Part shown: positions 34,359 through 42,740 of the stretch, piece after piece
How positions within the stretch are numbered: position 1 is the stretch's first letter
How the letters are laid out: each line of letters opens with the position of its first letter
From: an uncultured Collinsella sp.
GTDB lineage: Bacteria; Actinomycetota; Coriobacteriia; Coriobacteriales; Coriobacteriaceae
Direction of reading: 5' to 3'
Assembly: GCA_958413895.1 (NCBI GenBank)
Contig: CATYVQ010000008.1
Span: 55,413 to 119,412 of the forward strand
DNA: 64,000 bases
Position numbers and translations under genes: made by a program
Notes under the pieces: model-generated
What the model saw: the letters and a program-made list of their open reading frames with translations, nothing else
Told to the model about the DNA's origin: nothing
Database searches by the model: none

Positions 34359-35636
34359 CTAGTGCTGAGCGACAACAACGCCCAGGCCATCGGGAATGAC
34401 GGCCACCTTGGCATCGGCACCCTTCATCTCAAAGGCGAGCTTGAGCGCCTCCTCGAGGGTGTTGACCGGCGTCATGTGCATATCCTTAATCATCTGGTGA
34501 TCGCACAGGTCGGTAACCATAATCACAGGGTGATGTGCCAGGATGCGGGCGAAAATCTGGCTCGTCCACTGATCGGGCAGGGTCTCGTCCTTGGGACGAT
34601 CGATGCAGGCACGCTCAAACTCCGCCGGATCGTTATCGGCGATGTTGTGATAGAAGCCCTCGCCACCGTGACCGTCGGCACAACCGGCAGCGTCGATAAT
34701 CACACCGCCCTCGGGAAGCGTGGCCTCGGCAGAGCACATGCCCTTCACGGCCTGGTAGATGTTCTGGTCGAGCGGGTAGCCGCCGTTGGTGGTGATGGCA
34801 ATCTCGCACTCGACGGGCTCAACGCCGGCAAGGCTCTTCACGAACTCACAGCCAGCCTCGTGCGCCTTGTGGATGTCACCGGCGAAGGAGCCGATGACCT
34901 CATGCTTGCCGTTGAGAACCACGTTCAGCACAAAGGCAAGGTGAGCCATCTCGGCAGCGGCAAACATGTCCTCGCTCACGTGGTTGTGGCACAGGTTGCC
35001 GGCGCGCGAATGGGAATCGTTCACAAACTGGCCGTTGTGGTTGTACATGATGGTCTTGTAGCTGGCGATGCCAGGCAGGACGGACTTGCGGCTGCCGGAG
35101 AAACCAGCAAAGAAATGCGGCTCAATAAAGCCCTCGGCAAGTAGCAGATCGCAGTCGGCAGCAATCTTGTTGATGATGCACTCGCCACCAGAAGGCAGGG
35201 TGCCGATCTTTTCCATCATGCTGTCGTCAGTCGCGACGTGCATAACGATTTCCTCGTTGGCAACGATCTCCTCGCCATACTTGTTGACGAGCTCCTCATG
35301 CGTCGACGGACGATGCATACCCGTAGCAACCAGAATACGCACACGAGCCTCGGGCGCAGCGGAATGGATGTGATGCAGCAGAATAGGCATCGTCACACGC
35401 GAGGGAACGGGACGCGTATGGTCGGAGCTAATGATGACGATATCCTTCTTGCCAGCGCAAAGCTCCTCGAGTGAAGGCGAGCCATAAGGGTTGGCAAGCG
35501 ACTCCTCTACCAACTCTTCCTGTGATTTCGTGGTCTTAAACTCGTTTTGATGACCCTCCATCACACCCGCGAAGTTCTTATCCTCGAGCTCCAGATGCAA
35601 CGTCTTGTGGTCAAACGGCAGTTCACATTCAAACAA
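34359..35636 (-). CDS. larA: nickel-dependent lactate racemase
   Basis: A 425-residue enzyme interconverting L- and D-lactate with the nickel-pincer nucleotide. From a TTG start at 35636, known catalytic positions fall exactly on the Lactobacillus numbering: D72 and R75 in SSDHTRP, H108 in ATGMHRPST, H174 in EPHFFAG, K184 (cofactor-bound Lys) in SGSRK, and H200 in MYNHN. The open frame extends 47 codons upstream without family similarity, so I prefer the TTG; its ribosome site (GAAGAGG, about 10 bases away) is only fair. larD follows. LarB and LarC1 are encoded nearby; LarE, the sulfur transferase, is not in the window. Confidence 0.93.
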   Translation of the reverse strand: MFECELPFDHKTLHLELEDKNFAGVMEGHQNEFKTTKSQEELVEESLANPYGSPSLEELCAGKKDIVIISSDHTRPVPSRVTMPILLHHIHSAAPEARVRILVATGMHRPSTHEELVNKYGEEIVANEEIVMHVATDDSMMEKIGTLPSGGECIINKIAADCDLLLAEGFIEPHFFAGFSGSRKSVLPGIASYKTIMYNHNGQFVNDSHSRAGNLCHNHVSEDMFAAAEMAHLAFVLNVVLNGKHEVIGSFAGDIHKAHEAGCEFVKSLAGVEPVECEIAITTNGGYPLDQNIYQAVKGMCSAEATLPEGGVIIDAAGCADGHGGEGFYHNIADNDPAEFERACIDRPKDETLPDQWTSQIFARILAHHPVIMVTDLCDHQMIKDMHMTPVNTLEEALKLAFEMKGADAKVAVIPDGLGVVVAQH

Positions 35637-36062
35637 TGACGAGCGCCCTCTTCCTTTCAACTGACACACTAGATAAACCGTTGGAAGGATACGCCGCTCA
35701 CCGAAAAACTCCACCGTCCACCGACTCATTAACACAACGTTCATATTTGACCCACAACAGAACAGCCGCGATCCCAAACGGGACCGCGGCCGCTACAGTC
35801 GTAAGGCGAGAAGCGCCAAATGCATCTCAATCCCGATCGTTAAGACGCGAGGCGCGAAGCGCCAAACGCGCCGCCGGGACAGACCCCATCCAAAACGCGC
35901 GAAGCGCACCTAATTCCCTTCAGCCCCAATCCCTAAAGACCGAGGACGAAGGGACCCGATGGGTTTCCCTCTGAATGCATTCCGCAGCACGAAGCCCTTT
36001 CCAAACGCGCGAAGCGCGCCATTATTCCCCCAGCAGTAATCCGCCGAAGACCGGACATCGCA
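35637..36062. other. larA upstream gap with decayed repeat copies
   Basis: No gene is supported here. Four small GAA-loop palindromes (near 35808, 35847, 35897 and 36013, such as GGCGCGAAGCGCC) and loop fragments ACCGAGGAC (about 35940) and ATTCCGCAGCAC (about 35980) resemble parts of the hairpins at 33432 and 36063. They look like decayed or interleaved copies. The larA promoter should lie near 35650-35760 but is not clear. Confidence 0.45.
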
Positions 36063-36189
36063 GGGCCCGCCATCAGTTTACTTTTAGGCACACTCCGCAG
36101 GACGCAAGAAGCCCTCGCCGCACGAAGTGCGCAGCGAGGGCTTCTTGCATGTCCGAGGACGTGCCTAAAAGTAAACCTATGGCGGGCCC
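36063..36189. repeat. 127-bp variable-stem/conserved-loop hairpin, copy B
   Basis: Same plan as the copy at 33432: 29-bp outer arms (36063-36091, 36161-36189, two mismatches), 5' loop ACTCCGCAGGAC, 15-bp perfect inner stem (36104-36118, 36134-36148), apex CGCACGAAGTGCGCA and 3' loop ATGTCCGAGGAC. Outer and inner stems share no sequence with copy A, whereas apex and 3' loop are identical and the 5' loop differs by one base. It lies 21 bp past the ppc stop and may end that transcript. Confidence 0.82.
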
Positions 36190-36210
36190 GGACGACTGCA
36201 GGGCTATCGA

Positions 36211-39024
36211 TTACCCCGTGTTTTGCAGTCCTGCCGAGACGCCAGTCACAGTCGAAAGAATCAGGCTCATGTACTCGGCCTTCTTCTCCTCGGCCATCTC
36301 GTCCTGGTTCATACGCACCTCGCGAAGGGCGCGGACCTGGGCGATGGACAGGGCGTCGACATAGGGGTTACGCACGCGGACAGCGCAGCCGAGCACGCGG
36401 CGGCGCTGCAGCGGCCACTCGTCACCGACGATGGCAAGGACCCACTTACGCGTGAGCTGCATCTCGGTAAAGACCTTCTCGGACAGATCCTGGCGATCGC
36501 CCAGGTGCAGATACATCTTGGCGATGCGCTGGTCGGTCTTGGCGATCGACATCTCGATGTTGTCGATAAAGGTGCGGAAGAACGGCCACTCCTGGTAGGC
36601 AGCCTTGAGCTGGTCAAGGTCGCCCAACTGCTCGCAGGCGGTGCCCAGGCCGTACCAAGCGGCCAGGTTAATGCGTGCCTGGCTCCAGCTGAAGATCCAC
36701 GGAATGGTACGCAGGTCGTCGAGCGACTTGGCGCCCAAGCCGCGCTTGGCGGGACGCGAGCCAATCGGCAGCAGACCGACCTCGGTCAGCGGCGTCACGG
36801 TCGAGAACCACAGTGTAAAGTCCTCGGTGTTCAGCAGGTCCAGATAGCGCTCGTGGCTTGCGGCGTTGAGCTTCTCGGCCATATCCCAGAACTTCTGCGT
36901 GGTCTCGGTGTTGGTCTTCTCGACACTCGGGGCCGACTGCAAAAGCGTTGCGGCGGCAACGGACTCAACATGGCGCTGAGCCAGCGTGCGGTTGCCGTAA
37001 CGGGCAAAGATGACCTCGCCCTGCTCGGTGAGCTTAAAGAAGCAATTGACCGAACCCTTGGGCTGCGCCAGCACGGCCTTGTTGGCCGGGCCGCCGCCAC
37101 GGCCCACGGCACCGCCGCGACCGTGCATGAGCACCAGGTCGATATCGTTCTTCTCGGCCCACTTGGCAATGCGCTCCTGCGCGGAGTGCAGCGCGAGCAT
37201 GGCCGTGGTAGGACCGGCATCCTTGGAGGAGTCGGAATAGCCCAGCATGACCTCCATGCGGCGATTGGTCTGGGCAAGGCGCTTTTGCACCACGGGCAGC
37301 GTAAGCATCTGGTCGAGCACGTCGACGCAGCCCTCGAGGTCCTCGAGCTGCTCGAACAGCGGGATCACGTCGAGCTCGGGGACATCCTCCTCGTGTGCAA
37401 AGGACAGGTGTGCCAGCTCAAAGACGTCGGCCACATGCTGGGCGCTCTTGGTGAACGAGATGATGTAGCGGTGCGCCATCTTCTTGCCGTAGCGCTTTTG
37501 GATGGAGCCGATAGCGCGGAAGGTATCGATGACCTCGCGCGTCATGGGCTGCAGATCGCCATGGATACCGTTCTCGTGGATATCCTTGAGGGCGCGGGCG
37601 TGCACCACGGAGTGCTGACGGAACTCCATCTCGACCATGTGGAAGCCGAAGGACTCGACCTGCCAGATGATGGTCTGGACCGGGCCGTAGGCAGCACGGA
37701 CGGCACCGCAGGCGGCCAGCGAGCGCTGGACGACGCGCAGGTCATCCAGGAACTCATCGGCGCTGTGGTACATGGTATCGGTGATGCGACGCACGGTGGC
37801 GTTTAGACGATCGGCCATGACGAGCATGACGGCGCGATGCGGCTCGTGCTCGGAGATCAGCTCGGCGCGGGCCGTGTACTGGGTGCTCATCTCGACCTGA
37901 TGGTTCCACAGGTTGATGAGCTCGGCAGACGGCTTGCTGTAGGTGGCCTCAAGCGTCAGGTTGCGGCCGATGCGGCGGCACTTGTCCTCGAGCTTGAGCA
38001 CCATGTGCGTAAAGTACTTGGCGGCGACTTCGCGGCTCACCTTGGCGGTGACGTTGGGGTTACCGTCGCGGTCGGAGCCGATCCAGCTGCCGGGATGGAA
38101 GAATGCCGGGCACAGCGGCGGCACGGTACCGGCCTTGTCGCCCAGCACCCAGTCGTCAAAACGACGATAGATGACGGGGATAACGTCGAACAGCGTGTTA
38201 TCGAAGATGTCGATGATGGTATCGGCTTCCTCGACCGGCGTGGGCTTCTTGAGCGCGATGGGGCTCGTGCGTACCAGGGCGTCGATCTCCTGCAGCATAT
38301 GGCGCTCGTTCTCCACCAGGTCGGAGCCGCCCAGACGCGGACGCTCCTCCAGCAGGTTGGAGATACGGCGAATCTTGCCCTCGACGGCCTTGCGACGGGC
38401 CTCGGTGGGATGTGCGGTAAAGACAGGGTGGAACTCAAGCTTGCCGAGCAGCTCGTTGGCACCCTCGACACCCATCTCGTTTACCAACTGGTGATAGGCG
38501 ACGGTGAGTTCGTTGGCGGGATCGACCTCGGTATCGGTTGATGCGCCGGCCTCGCGCTCACGCAGCTGCGCGACACGGTAGTTCTCCTCCGACAGGTTAG
38601 CCAGATGGAAGAAGCTCGTAAAGGCGCGAACGATAACCTGCTGCTTATCGAGCGGCAGGCTGTCGATCAGATCAACGACTTCACGAAACGCCACGGCGGT
38701 GGGCTCGTCGGCAGTGGGCACGCCCTGCTCGTCGACGGACTCGTCGGCAGCGCGGGTGCCGGGGTTTCCGGCGTTGGCCACAATCTCGGCTGTCAAAATC
38801 TTGTCGAACAGGTCCGCGATCTCGGGATCATACTCGCTAAGCACACGGCGCTCCAGGCGCAAGAACAGCGCCAGATTGTCGCGCAGCTCCTCGGGGATCT
38901 CGATCTCGGCGAGACGCTCCTTGGATTCGGCATTCGAGCCGATTCGGTTAACGAGGCGGTTGACCACGGCAGCGACACGCGCCGCGGCTTCGGGTACAGA
39001 CTGGTTGCTTAGGTTCTCAGCCAC
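36211..39024 (-). CDS. ppc: phosphoenolpyruvate carboxylase
   Basis: A 937-residue enzyme forming oxaloacetate from PEP and bicarbonate, an anaplerotic and CO2-fixing step. FTAHPTEARRKAV carries the catalytic His, GSDRDGNPNVT the PEP/metal site, LGYSDSSKDAG the essential Lys, and LMHGRGGAVGRGGGP the Arg-rich mobile loop; the protein ends QNTG, the usual C-terminus. Length matches bacterial PEPC. An ATG four codons upstream lies only one base after AAGGAGG, too close, while GGGAGG is well placed for the GTG at 39024, so I prefer the GTG. The gene stands alone. Confidence 0.96.
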   Translation of the reverse strand: MAENLSNQSVPEAAARVAAVVNRLVNRIGSNAESKERLAEIEIPEELRDNLALFLRLERRVLSEYDPEIADLFDKILTAEIVANAGNPGTRAADESVDEQGVPTADEPTAVAFREVVDLIDSLPLDKQQVIVRAFTSFFHLANLSEENYRVAQLREREAGASTDTEVDPANELTVAYHQLVNEMGVEGANELLGKLEFHPVFTAHPTEARRKAVEGKIRRISNLLEERPRLGGSDLVENERHMLQEIDALVRTSPIALKKPTPVEEADTIIDIFDNTLFDVIPVIYRRFDDWVLGDKAGTVPPLCPAFFHPGSWIGSDRDGNPNVTAKVSREVAAKYFTHMVLKLEDKCRRIGRNLTLEATYSKPSAELINLWNHQVEMSTQYTARAELISEHEPHRAVMLVMADRLNATVRRITDTMYHSADEFLDDLRVVQRSLAACGAVRAAYGPVQTIIWQVESFGFHMVEMEFRQHSVVHARALKDIHENGIHGDLQPMTREVIDTFRAIGSIQKRYGKKMAHRYIISFTKSAQHVADVFELAHLSFAHEEDVPELDVIPLFEQLEDLEGCVDVLDQMLTLPVVQKRLAQTNRRMEVMLGYSDSSKDAGPTTAMLALHSAQERIAKWAEKNDIDLVLMHGRGGAVGRGGGPANKAVLAQPKGSVNCFFKLTEQGEVIFARYGNRTLAQRHVESVAAATLLQSAPSVEKTNTETTQKFWDMAEKLNAASHERYLDLLNTEDFTLWFSTVTPLTEVGLLPIGSRPAKRGLGAKSLDDLRTIPWIFSWSQARINLAAWYGLGTACEQLGDLDQLKAAYQEWPFFRTFIDNIEMSIAKTDQRIAKMYLHLGDRQDLSEKVFTEMQLTRKWVLAIVGDEWPLQRRRVLGCAVRVRNPYVDALSIAQVRALREVRMNQDEMAEEKKAEYMSLILSTVTGVSAGLQNTG

Positions 39025-39188
39025 GTTTCCTCCCATTCCTCCTTCTATGCACGTAACATGCGGTATTTATTATAGGCACTCGGCAAAAACTTTCGAAGCT
39101 GATTGCGCTTTACCACACAAAAGTATTTTCTGCATTGCAAGGCTTTTTGCCCCAAATGGTCGTATTTCTCGGTGGACGGCATATGCAA

Positions 39189-39225
39189 ACGGGGGCATTC
39201 CGCATAAATGCGAAACACCCCCGTA
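39189..39225 (-). terminator. hisS terminator
   Basis: ACGGGGG and CCCCCGT enclose a nested GCAT/ATGC stem; on the minus strand GTTTGC follows. It lies about 55 bp past the hisS stop. Confidence 0.6.
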
Positions 39226-39281
39226 ACAATCGCTCTCCATGAGCAGGGCACGTTAGCAGGCCCGCAGCTCAAAAAGATACG

Positions 39282-40595
39282 CTACAGGCGCTCGCGAACC
39301 GCCTCGACAACGTTGGCCAAATCGACCAGTACCTCGTCGTGGCTCTGCATGTCGCGCACCTTGACCTTGCCGGCGGCAAGCTCGTCGCCACCCAGGACCA
39401 GGATGAGCTTGGCGCCCACCTTGTCGGCCTGCTTAAACTGGGCCTTAAGGGAACGGCCCTGATAGTCGGCCTCGGTCACGATGCCTGCGGCACGAAGCTG
39501 CTGCGTAATGGTAAAGACGTTCTGACGCAGCTCCTTACCGGCGTTGGCGACGTAGACACACGGGGCCTCCTCGGCACCCAGGTCGCTGCCAAAGGCCTGC
39601 AGGGCCAGCAGGGCGCGCTCAAAGCCGACGGCGAAGCCGACGCCTGCCGTGGGCTTGCCGCCCTCGAGCTCGACGAGGCCATCGTAGCGACCGCCGCCAC
39701 CGATGGAGCCGACGCCGGCACCGGGAGCCTCGACCTCAAAGACGGTACGGGTGTAGTAGTCCAGGCCACGCACCAAGGTGGGATCCTCGACATACTCGAT
39801 ACCCGCCGCATCCAAATAGCGCTTGACCTGCTCGTAGTGCTCGCGGCACTCGTCGCACAGGTTGTCGCCCATCAGCGGTGCGTCGGCCATGATCTCGCGG
39901 CAATGGTCGTTCTTGCAGTCGAAGGCGCGCAGCGGGTTGAGCTCGGCGCGCTCGCGGCACTCGTCGCACATCTCGTCGGCGTGGTCGAGAATGAACTGCT
40001 TAACCTGCTCGCGATAAGCCGGACGGCACTGGGCGTCACCCATCGAGTTGATGAGCAGACGAAGCTTGGAAAGATCGAAGCCCAGGCGCTTGTAGAACTC
40101 CATGAGCATGATGATGCACTCGGCGTCTGCCGCCGGATCGGGAGCGCCGAGCCACTCGATGCCCACCTGGTGGAACTGGCGCAGGCGGCCCTTCTGGGGA
40201 CGCTCGCCGCGGAACATGGCCTCGGCGTAGTAAGCCTTAAACGGCGTGGAGCCCTGGGGCACCAGATTGTTCTCGACGACGGCGCGCACCACGCCGGCCG
40301 TGCCCTCGGGGCGAAGTGCCAGGCGCTGCTTGGGCTTGAGTTTGGTGTCGGTGCCCTCGGTAAAGACGCGCTCCAGGTTGGCACCGCTGAACACGCGGAA
40401 CATTTCCTTGCGCACGACGTCGGTCGACTGGCCGATGCCGTGGACAAACACGTCCACCTGCTCGATAGCGGGCGTCTCGATGGGCTTAAAGCCAAACGGC
40501 TCGAACACGCCGGCAGCGATCTGCTGCATCTTTTGCCAGGCGCGCATCTCGGCGCCGATAAGGTCGCGGGTTCCCTCCGCCTTCTGTGCCTGCAT
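39282..40595 (-). CDS. hisS: histidyl-tRNA synthetase
   Basis: A 437-residue class II synthetase. EGTRDLIGAEM opens the protein, LRPEGTAGVVRAV is motif 2 area with substrate Arg, MFRGERPQKGRLRQFHQ continues it, LVRGLDYYTRTVFE is HisA signature, and GGGGRYDGLVE plus GVGFAVGFERALLAL form motif 3; the C-terminal anticodon-binding domain follows from about residue 340. A four-cysteine insert (CDECRERAEL and CDECREHYEQ) near residues 195-240 may bind zinc. AAAGGTG seven bases before the ATG at 40595 supports the start over an upstream TTG. The gene stands alone upstream of ppc. Confidence 0.96.
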   Translation of the reverse strand: MQAQKAEGTRDLIGAEMRAWQKMQQIAAGVFEPFGFKPIETPAIEQVDVFVHGIGQSTDVVRKEMFRVFSGANLERVFTEGTDTKLKPKQRLALRPEGTAGVVRAVVENNLVPQGSTPFKAYYAEAMFRGERPQKGRLRQFHQVGIEWLGAPDPAADAECIIMLMEFYKRLGFDLSKLRLLINSMGDAQCRPAYREQVKQFILDHADEMCDECRERAELNPLRAFDCKNDHCREIMADAPLMGDNLCDECREHYEQVKRYLDAAGIEYVEDPTLVRGLDYYTRTVFEVEAPGAGVGSIGGGGRYDGLVELEGGKPTAGVGFAVGFERALLALQAFGSDLGAEEAPCVYVANAGKELRQNVFTITQQLRAAGIVTEADYQGRSLKAQFKQADKVGAKLILVLGGDELAAGKVKVRDMQSHDEVLVDLANVVEAVRERL

Positions 40596-40659
40596 GGGCA
40601 AACACCTTTCTTTTGTATCGCGTCATAGGTAGTGGTCATTATACGGCACAAACACAAAA

Positions 40660-40721
40660 CGCGGTGGCGCGTCTGACCGAACGAGGGTATGGGGGCTCGT
40701 TCGGCCAGACGCGCCACCGCG
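40660..40721 (-). terminator. long-stem hairpin after the MFS remnant
   Basis: 25-bp arms (40660-40684 and 40697-40721) pair with one mismatch around a 12-base loop; on the minus strand TTTTGTGTTTG follows. The stem is far longer than a typical terminator. Confidence 0.75.
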
Positions 40722-40757
40722 GACGAAGCGGACAAGCGGCGATGCGCTTTGGCCTAC

Positions 40758-41207
40758 CTACTCCCCCGCCACGCTCGCGCGCAGCTTGGCGGCGATGGGC
40801 TCGGATGCCAGCAGGAACACGAGCATGACCACGGAGCACGCCAGGCACACGATCCAGGTGCTCGCAAAGGAGCCCGAGACGGCAAAGAGCACATAGACCT
40901 GCCAAAGCTCACCCACAAAGCTCATGCCCGCGAGCACCGTCGAGGTGGCGATAACGGTGAGCGAGCCCAATACGCGGCCACTCACCTTATCGGCAACATG
41001 ACCGATAACGAGCGAACCCACGACACTCACCACGGTGGAGATAGCGTTGGAGATGTTGTACTGGGCAAGCGTAATCCCGAGGTTGCTGACGATCAGCGGC
41101 TGGAACAGGCTCATGCAGTTGACGAAAATCGTGTAGCACGTGGCCATGATCACGAAGCCGGAGGCCACAACAAGCCAACCGGGGAAGAATTTATGCTGCT
41201 GGGACAT
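40758..41207 (-). pseudogene. MFS transporter with internal deletion
   Basis: A 149-residue frame that starts like a normal major facilitator protein (PGWLVVASGFVIMATCYTIF) with about four helices, including the loop GHVADKVSGRVLG between helices 2 and 3. After GSFASTW it runs straight into what looks like the last helix and cytoplasmic tail (VVMLVFLLASEPIAAKL). Roughly 250 residues of a 400-residue transporter are missing, in frame. AAAAGGAAC precedes the ATG, and a long-stem terminator follows, so expression signals remain. It may be a decayed gene or, less likely, a functional short membrane protein. Confidence 0.75.
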
Positions 41208-41246
41208 ACTGTTCCTTTTAAACAAACGAATAGCCTGCGCCGGGCG

Positions 41247-41336
41247 CCGGTAGTGCCCAAGATTGCCTTGAAAGACAAGGGCATAGGCCTTACGGCCATG
41301 CCCGCAGGCTTGAAAGGCAAGGTTGGGTGCTACCGG
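41247..41336 (-). terminator. nested hairpin overlapping the amidohydrolase stop
   Basis: Outer arms (41247-41269, 41314-41336) pair over 23 bp except for two 2-base mismatches, and an inner stem GGGCAT-GGCC/GGCC-ATGCCC closes the centre. The stop codon of the M20 gene lies inside one outer arm. Confidence 0.6.
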
Positions 41337-42625
41337 TGGTCGGCGATATAGCCCAAAGCGACGGCGGTATAGGCCGCGGCGCCGAGCGGCAGCTCGGCAT
41401 CGCTAAAGCGTGCCTTGGGATGGTGTTGGGCAAAGTGCTCGTCCGTATCGGTCACAGCTGCGCCCACGGTAAAGTACGCACTCGGGATCTCGCTCGAGAT
41501 CAGCGCGAAGTCCTCGCTCGCCATGGCGTGGAACAGCGGCAGGAAGGCGGCCTTGGGCAGCACCGCGCCCACGTAGCCAAGCGACGCCTGGGTCATGTCG
41601 TCATCGAGTACGAGCGGGGGAACATCCGAGAGTGTCTCGAGGGTCGCCGGCGTGCGATACGTTGCGGCCACGCCGTTAACGACCTCGGCGATACGCTCCT
41701 TGAGATGAGCCATGAGCTCGACATCGAAGCCACGCAGCGTTCCCTCGAGCACACAAGTGTCGGGGATGACATTTGCGGCCTGACCGCCGGCGAACTTGCC
41801 AACGGTAAGCGCGACCTCCTTAGCCGCCGGCACTTCGCGAGCGATAAGCTCCTGAAGCGCCAGATGCACATGCACGCCGGCCGTGATGGGGTCGATGCAA
41901 ATCTCGGGGCTCGAGCCATGGCCGCCCTTGCCCTGAAGCGTGATACGAAAACCGTACACGCCCGAGAGCGCCGGGCTGCCGTAGAGCACCAGGCCGAGCG
42001 GCGACTGGCTATTGACATGCATGGCAAAGGCGACCTGAGGACGCGGGTTCTGCAGCAGACCGTCGGCGATGGCGGCGCGGGCACCCTCAAAGGTTTCCTC
42101 GCCCGGCTGGAACAGCAACTTAACCGTAGCGTTGGCATCAACAAGCTCTGCCTCGCGAGCTTTGAGCATACGAGCCGCACCAAGCAGCGCCGTCGCGTGC
42201 ATATCGTGACCGCAAGCGTGCATGCAGCCGTTGGTGGATGCAAAGGGCTCGCCGGATTCCTCGGCAACGGGCAGGGCGTCCATGTCGCCACGAAGCATGA
42301 TGACCGTACCGGCCTGCTCATTCGTGCAGACGCCATTGCCTTGGGCCGCGGCGGCACCGGCGCCGACAAGGCCCACAACGCAGGAACCATCGACGAGCGT
42401 TGCAAATGGGATGTCCATCTCGGTCAGGCGCGCTTGGATATACGTAGAGGTCTGCGGGAGGCTATTACCCAGCTCGGGCATCTGATGTAAATCGTGTCGC
42501 CACGCAGCGAGCTCGTCTGCAAAAGCCTGAGCTTCTGCAACAAGACCGTCACCGATAGCGGTCTGCGCCGCCGCGGTGGCCTTGGGCGCTGATTGCGGTT
42601 GAAAATTGGACAGAGCTGATGCCAT
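41330..42625 (-). CDS. M20-family amidohydrolase (hippurate/N-acyl amino acid hydrolase type)
   Basis: A 431-residue metallopeptidase-fold amidohydrolase. WRHDLHQMPELGN opens the catalytic domain; LRGDMDALPV, CMHACGHDMHATALLG and LFQPGEETFEGA carry the metal ligands and catalytic Glu; GKGGHGSSPE begins the lid/dimerisation domain; MASEDFALIS supplies the last ligand region. Relatives cleave N-acyl or N-benzoyl amino acids and some indole conjugates. No signal peptide is present. GGAGGGC before the ATG at 42625 decides the start; a frame 18 codons longer is open. The substrate is not assignable. Confidence 0.9.
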   Translation of the reverse strand: MASALSNFQPQSAPKATAAAQTAIGDGLVAEAQAFADELAAWRHDLHQMPELGNSLPQTSTYIQARLTEMDIPFATLVDGSCVVGLVGAGAAAAQGNGVCTNEQAGTVIMLRGDMDALPVAEESGEPFASTNGCMHACGHDMHATALLGAARMLKAREAELVDANATVKLLFQPGEETFEGARAAIADGLLQNPRPQVAFAMHVNSQSPLGLVLYGSPALSGVYGFRITLQGKGGHGSSPEICIDPITAGVHVHLALQELIAREVPAAKEVALTVGKFAGGQAANVIPDTCVLEGTLRGFDVELMAHLKERIAEVVNGVAATYRTPATLETLSDVPPLVLDDDMTQASLGYVGAVLPKAAFLPLFHAMASEDFALISSEIPSAYFTVGAAVTDTDEHFAQHHPKARFSDAELPLGAAAYTAVALGYIADHR

Positions 42626-42702
42626 AGAAGCCCTCCAGTAACGTTTTTGCAGCAAGCACTTTGATAGCGTAAAGTGCAAGGTACTACTTTAAGGGCGACG
42701 CA

Positions 42703-42730
42703 TAAAAAATGCCGCCCCGGGAGGCGGCGC
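42703..42730 (-). terminator. terminator after the DMT transporter
   Basis: TGCCGCC pairs with GGCGGCG, followed on the minus strand by ATTTTTTA. It sits 10 bp past the stop. Confidence 0.8.
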
Positions 42731-42740
42731 AACAAATTGT

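Noticed and set aside
35636..35974. 112-residue open frame divergent from larA
   Set aside because: Covers the repeat-rich gap, has no similarity or ribosome site, and its product mostly mirrors GAA-loop palindromes.
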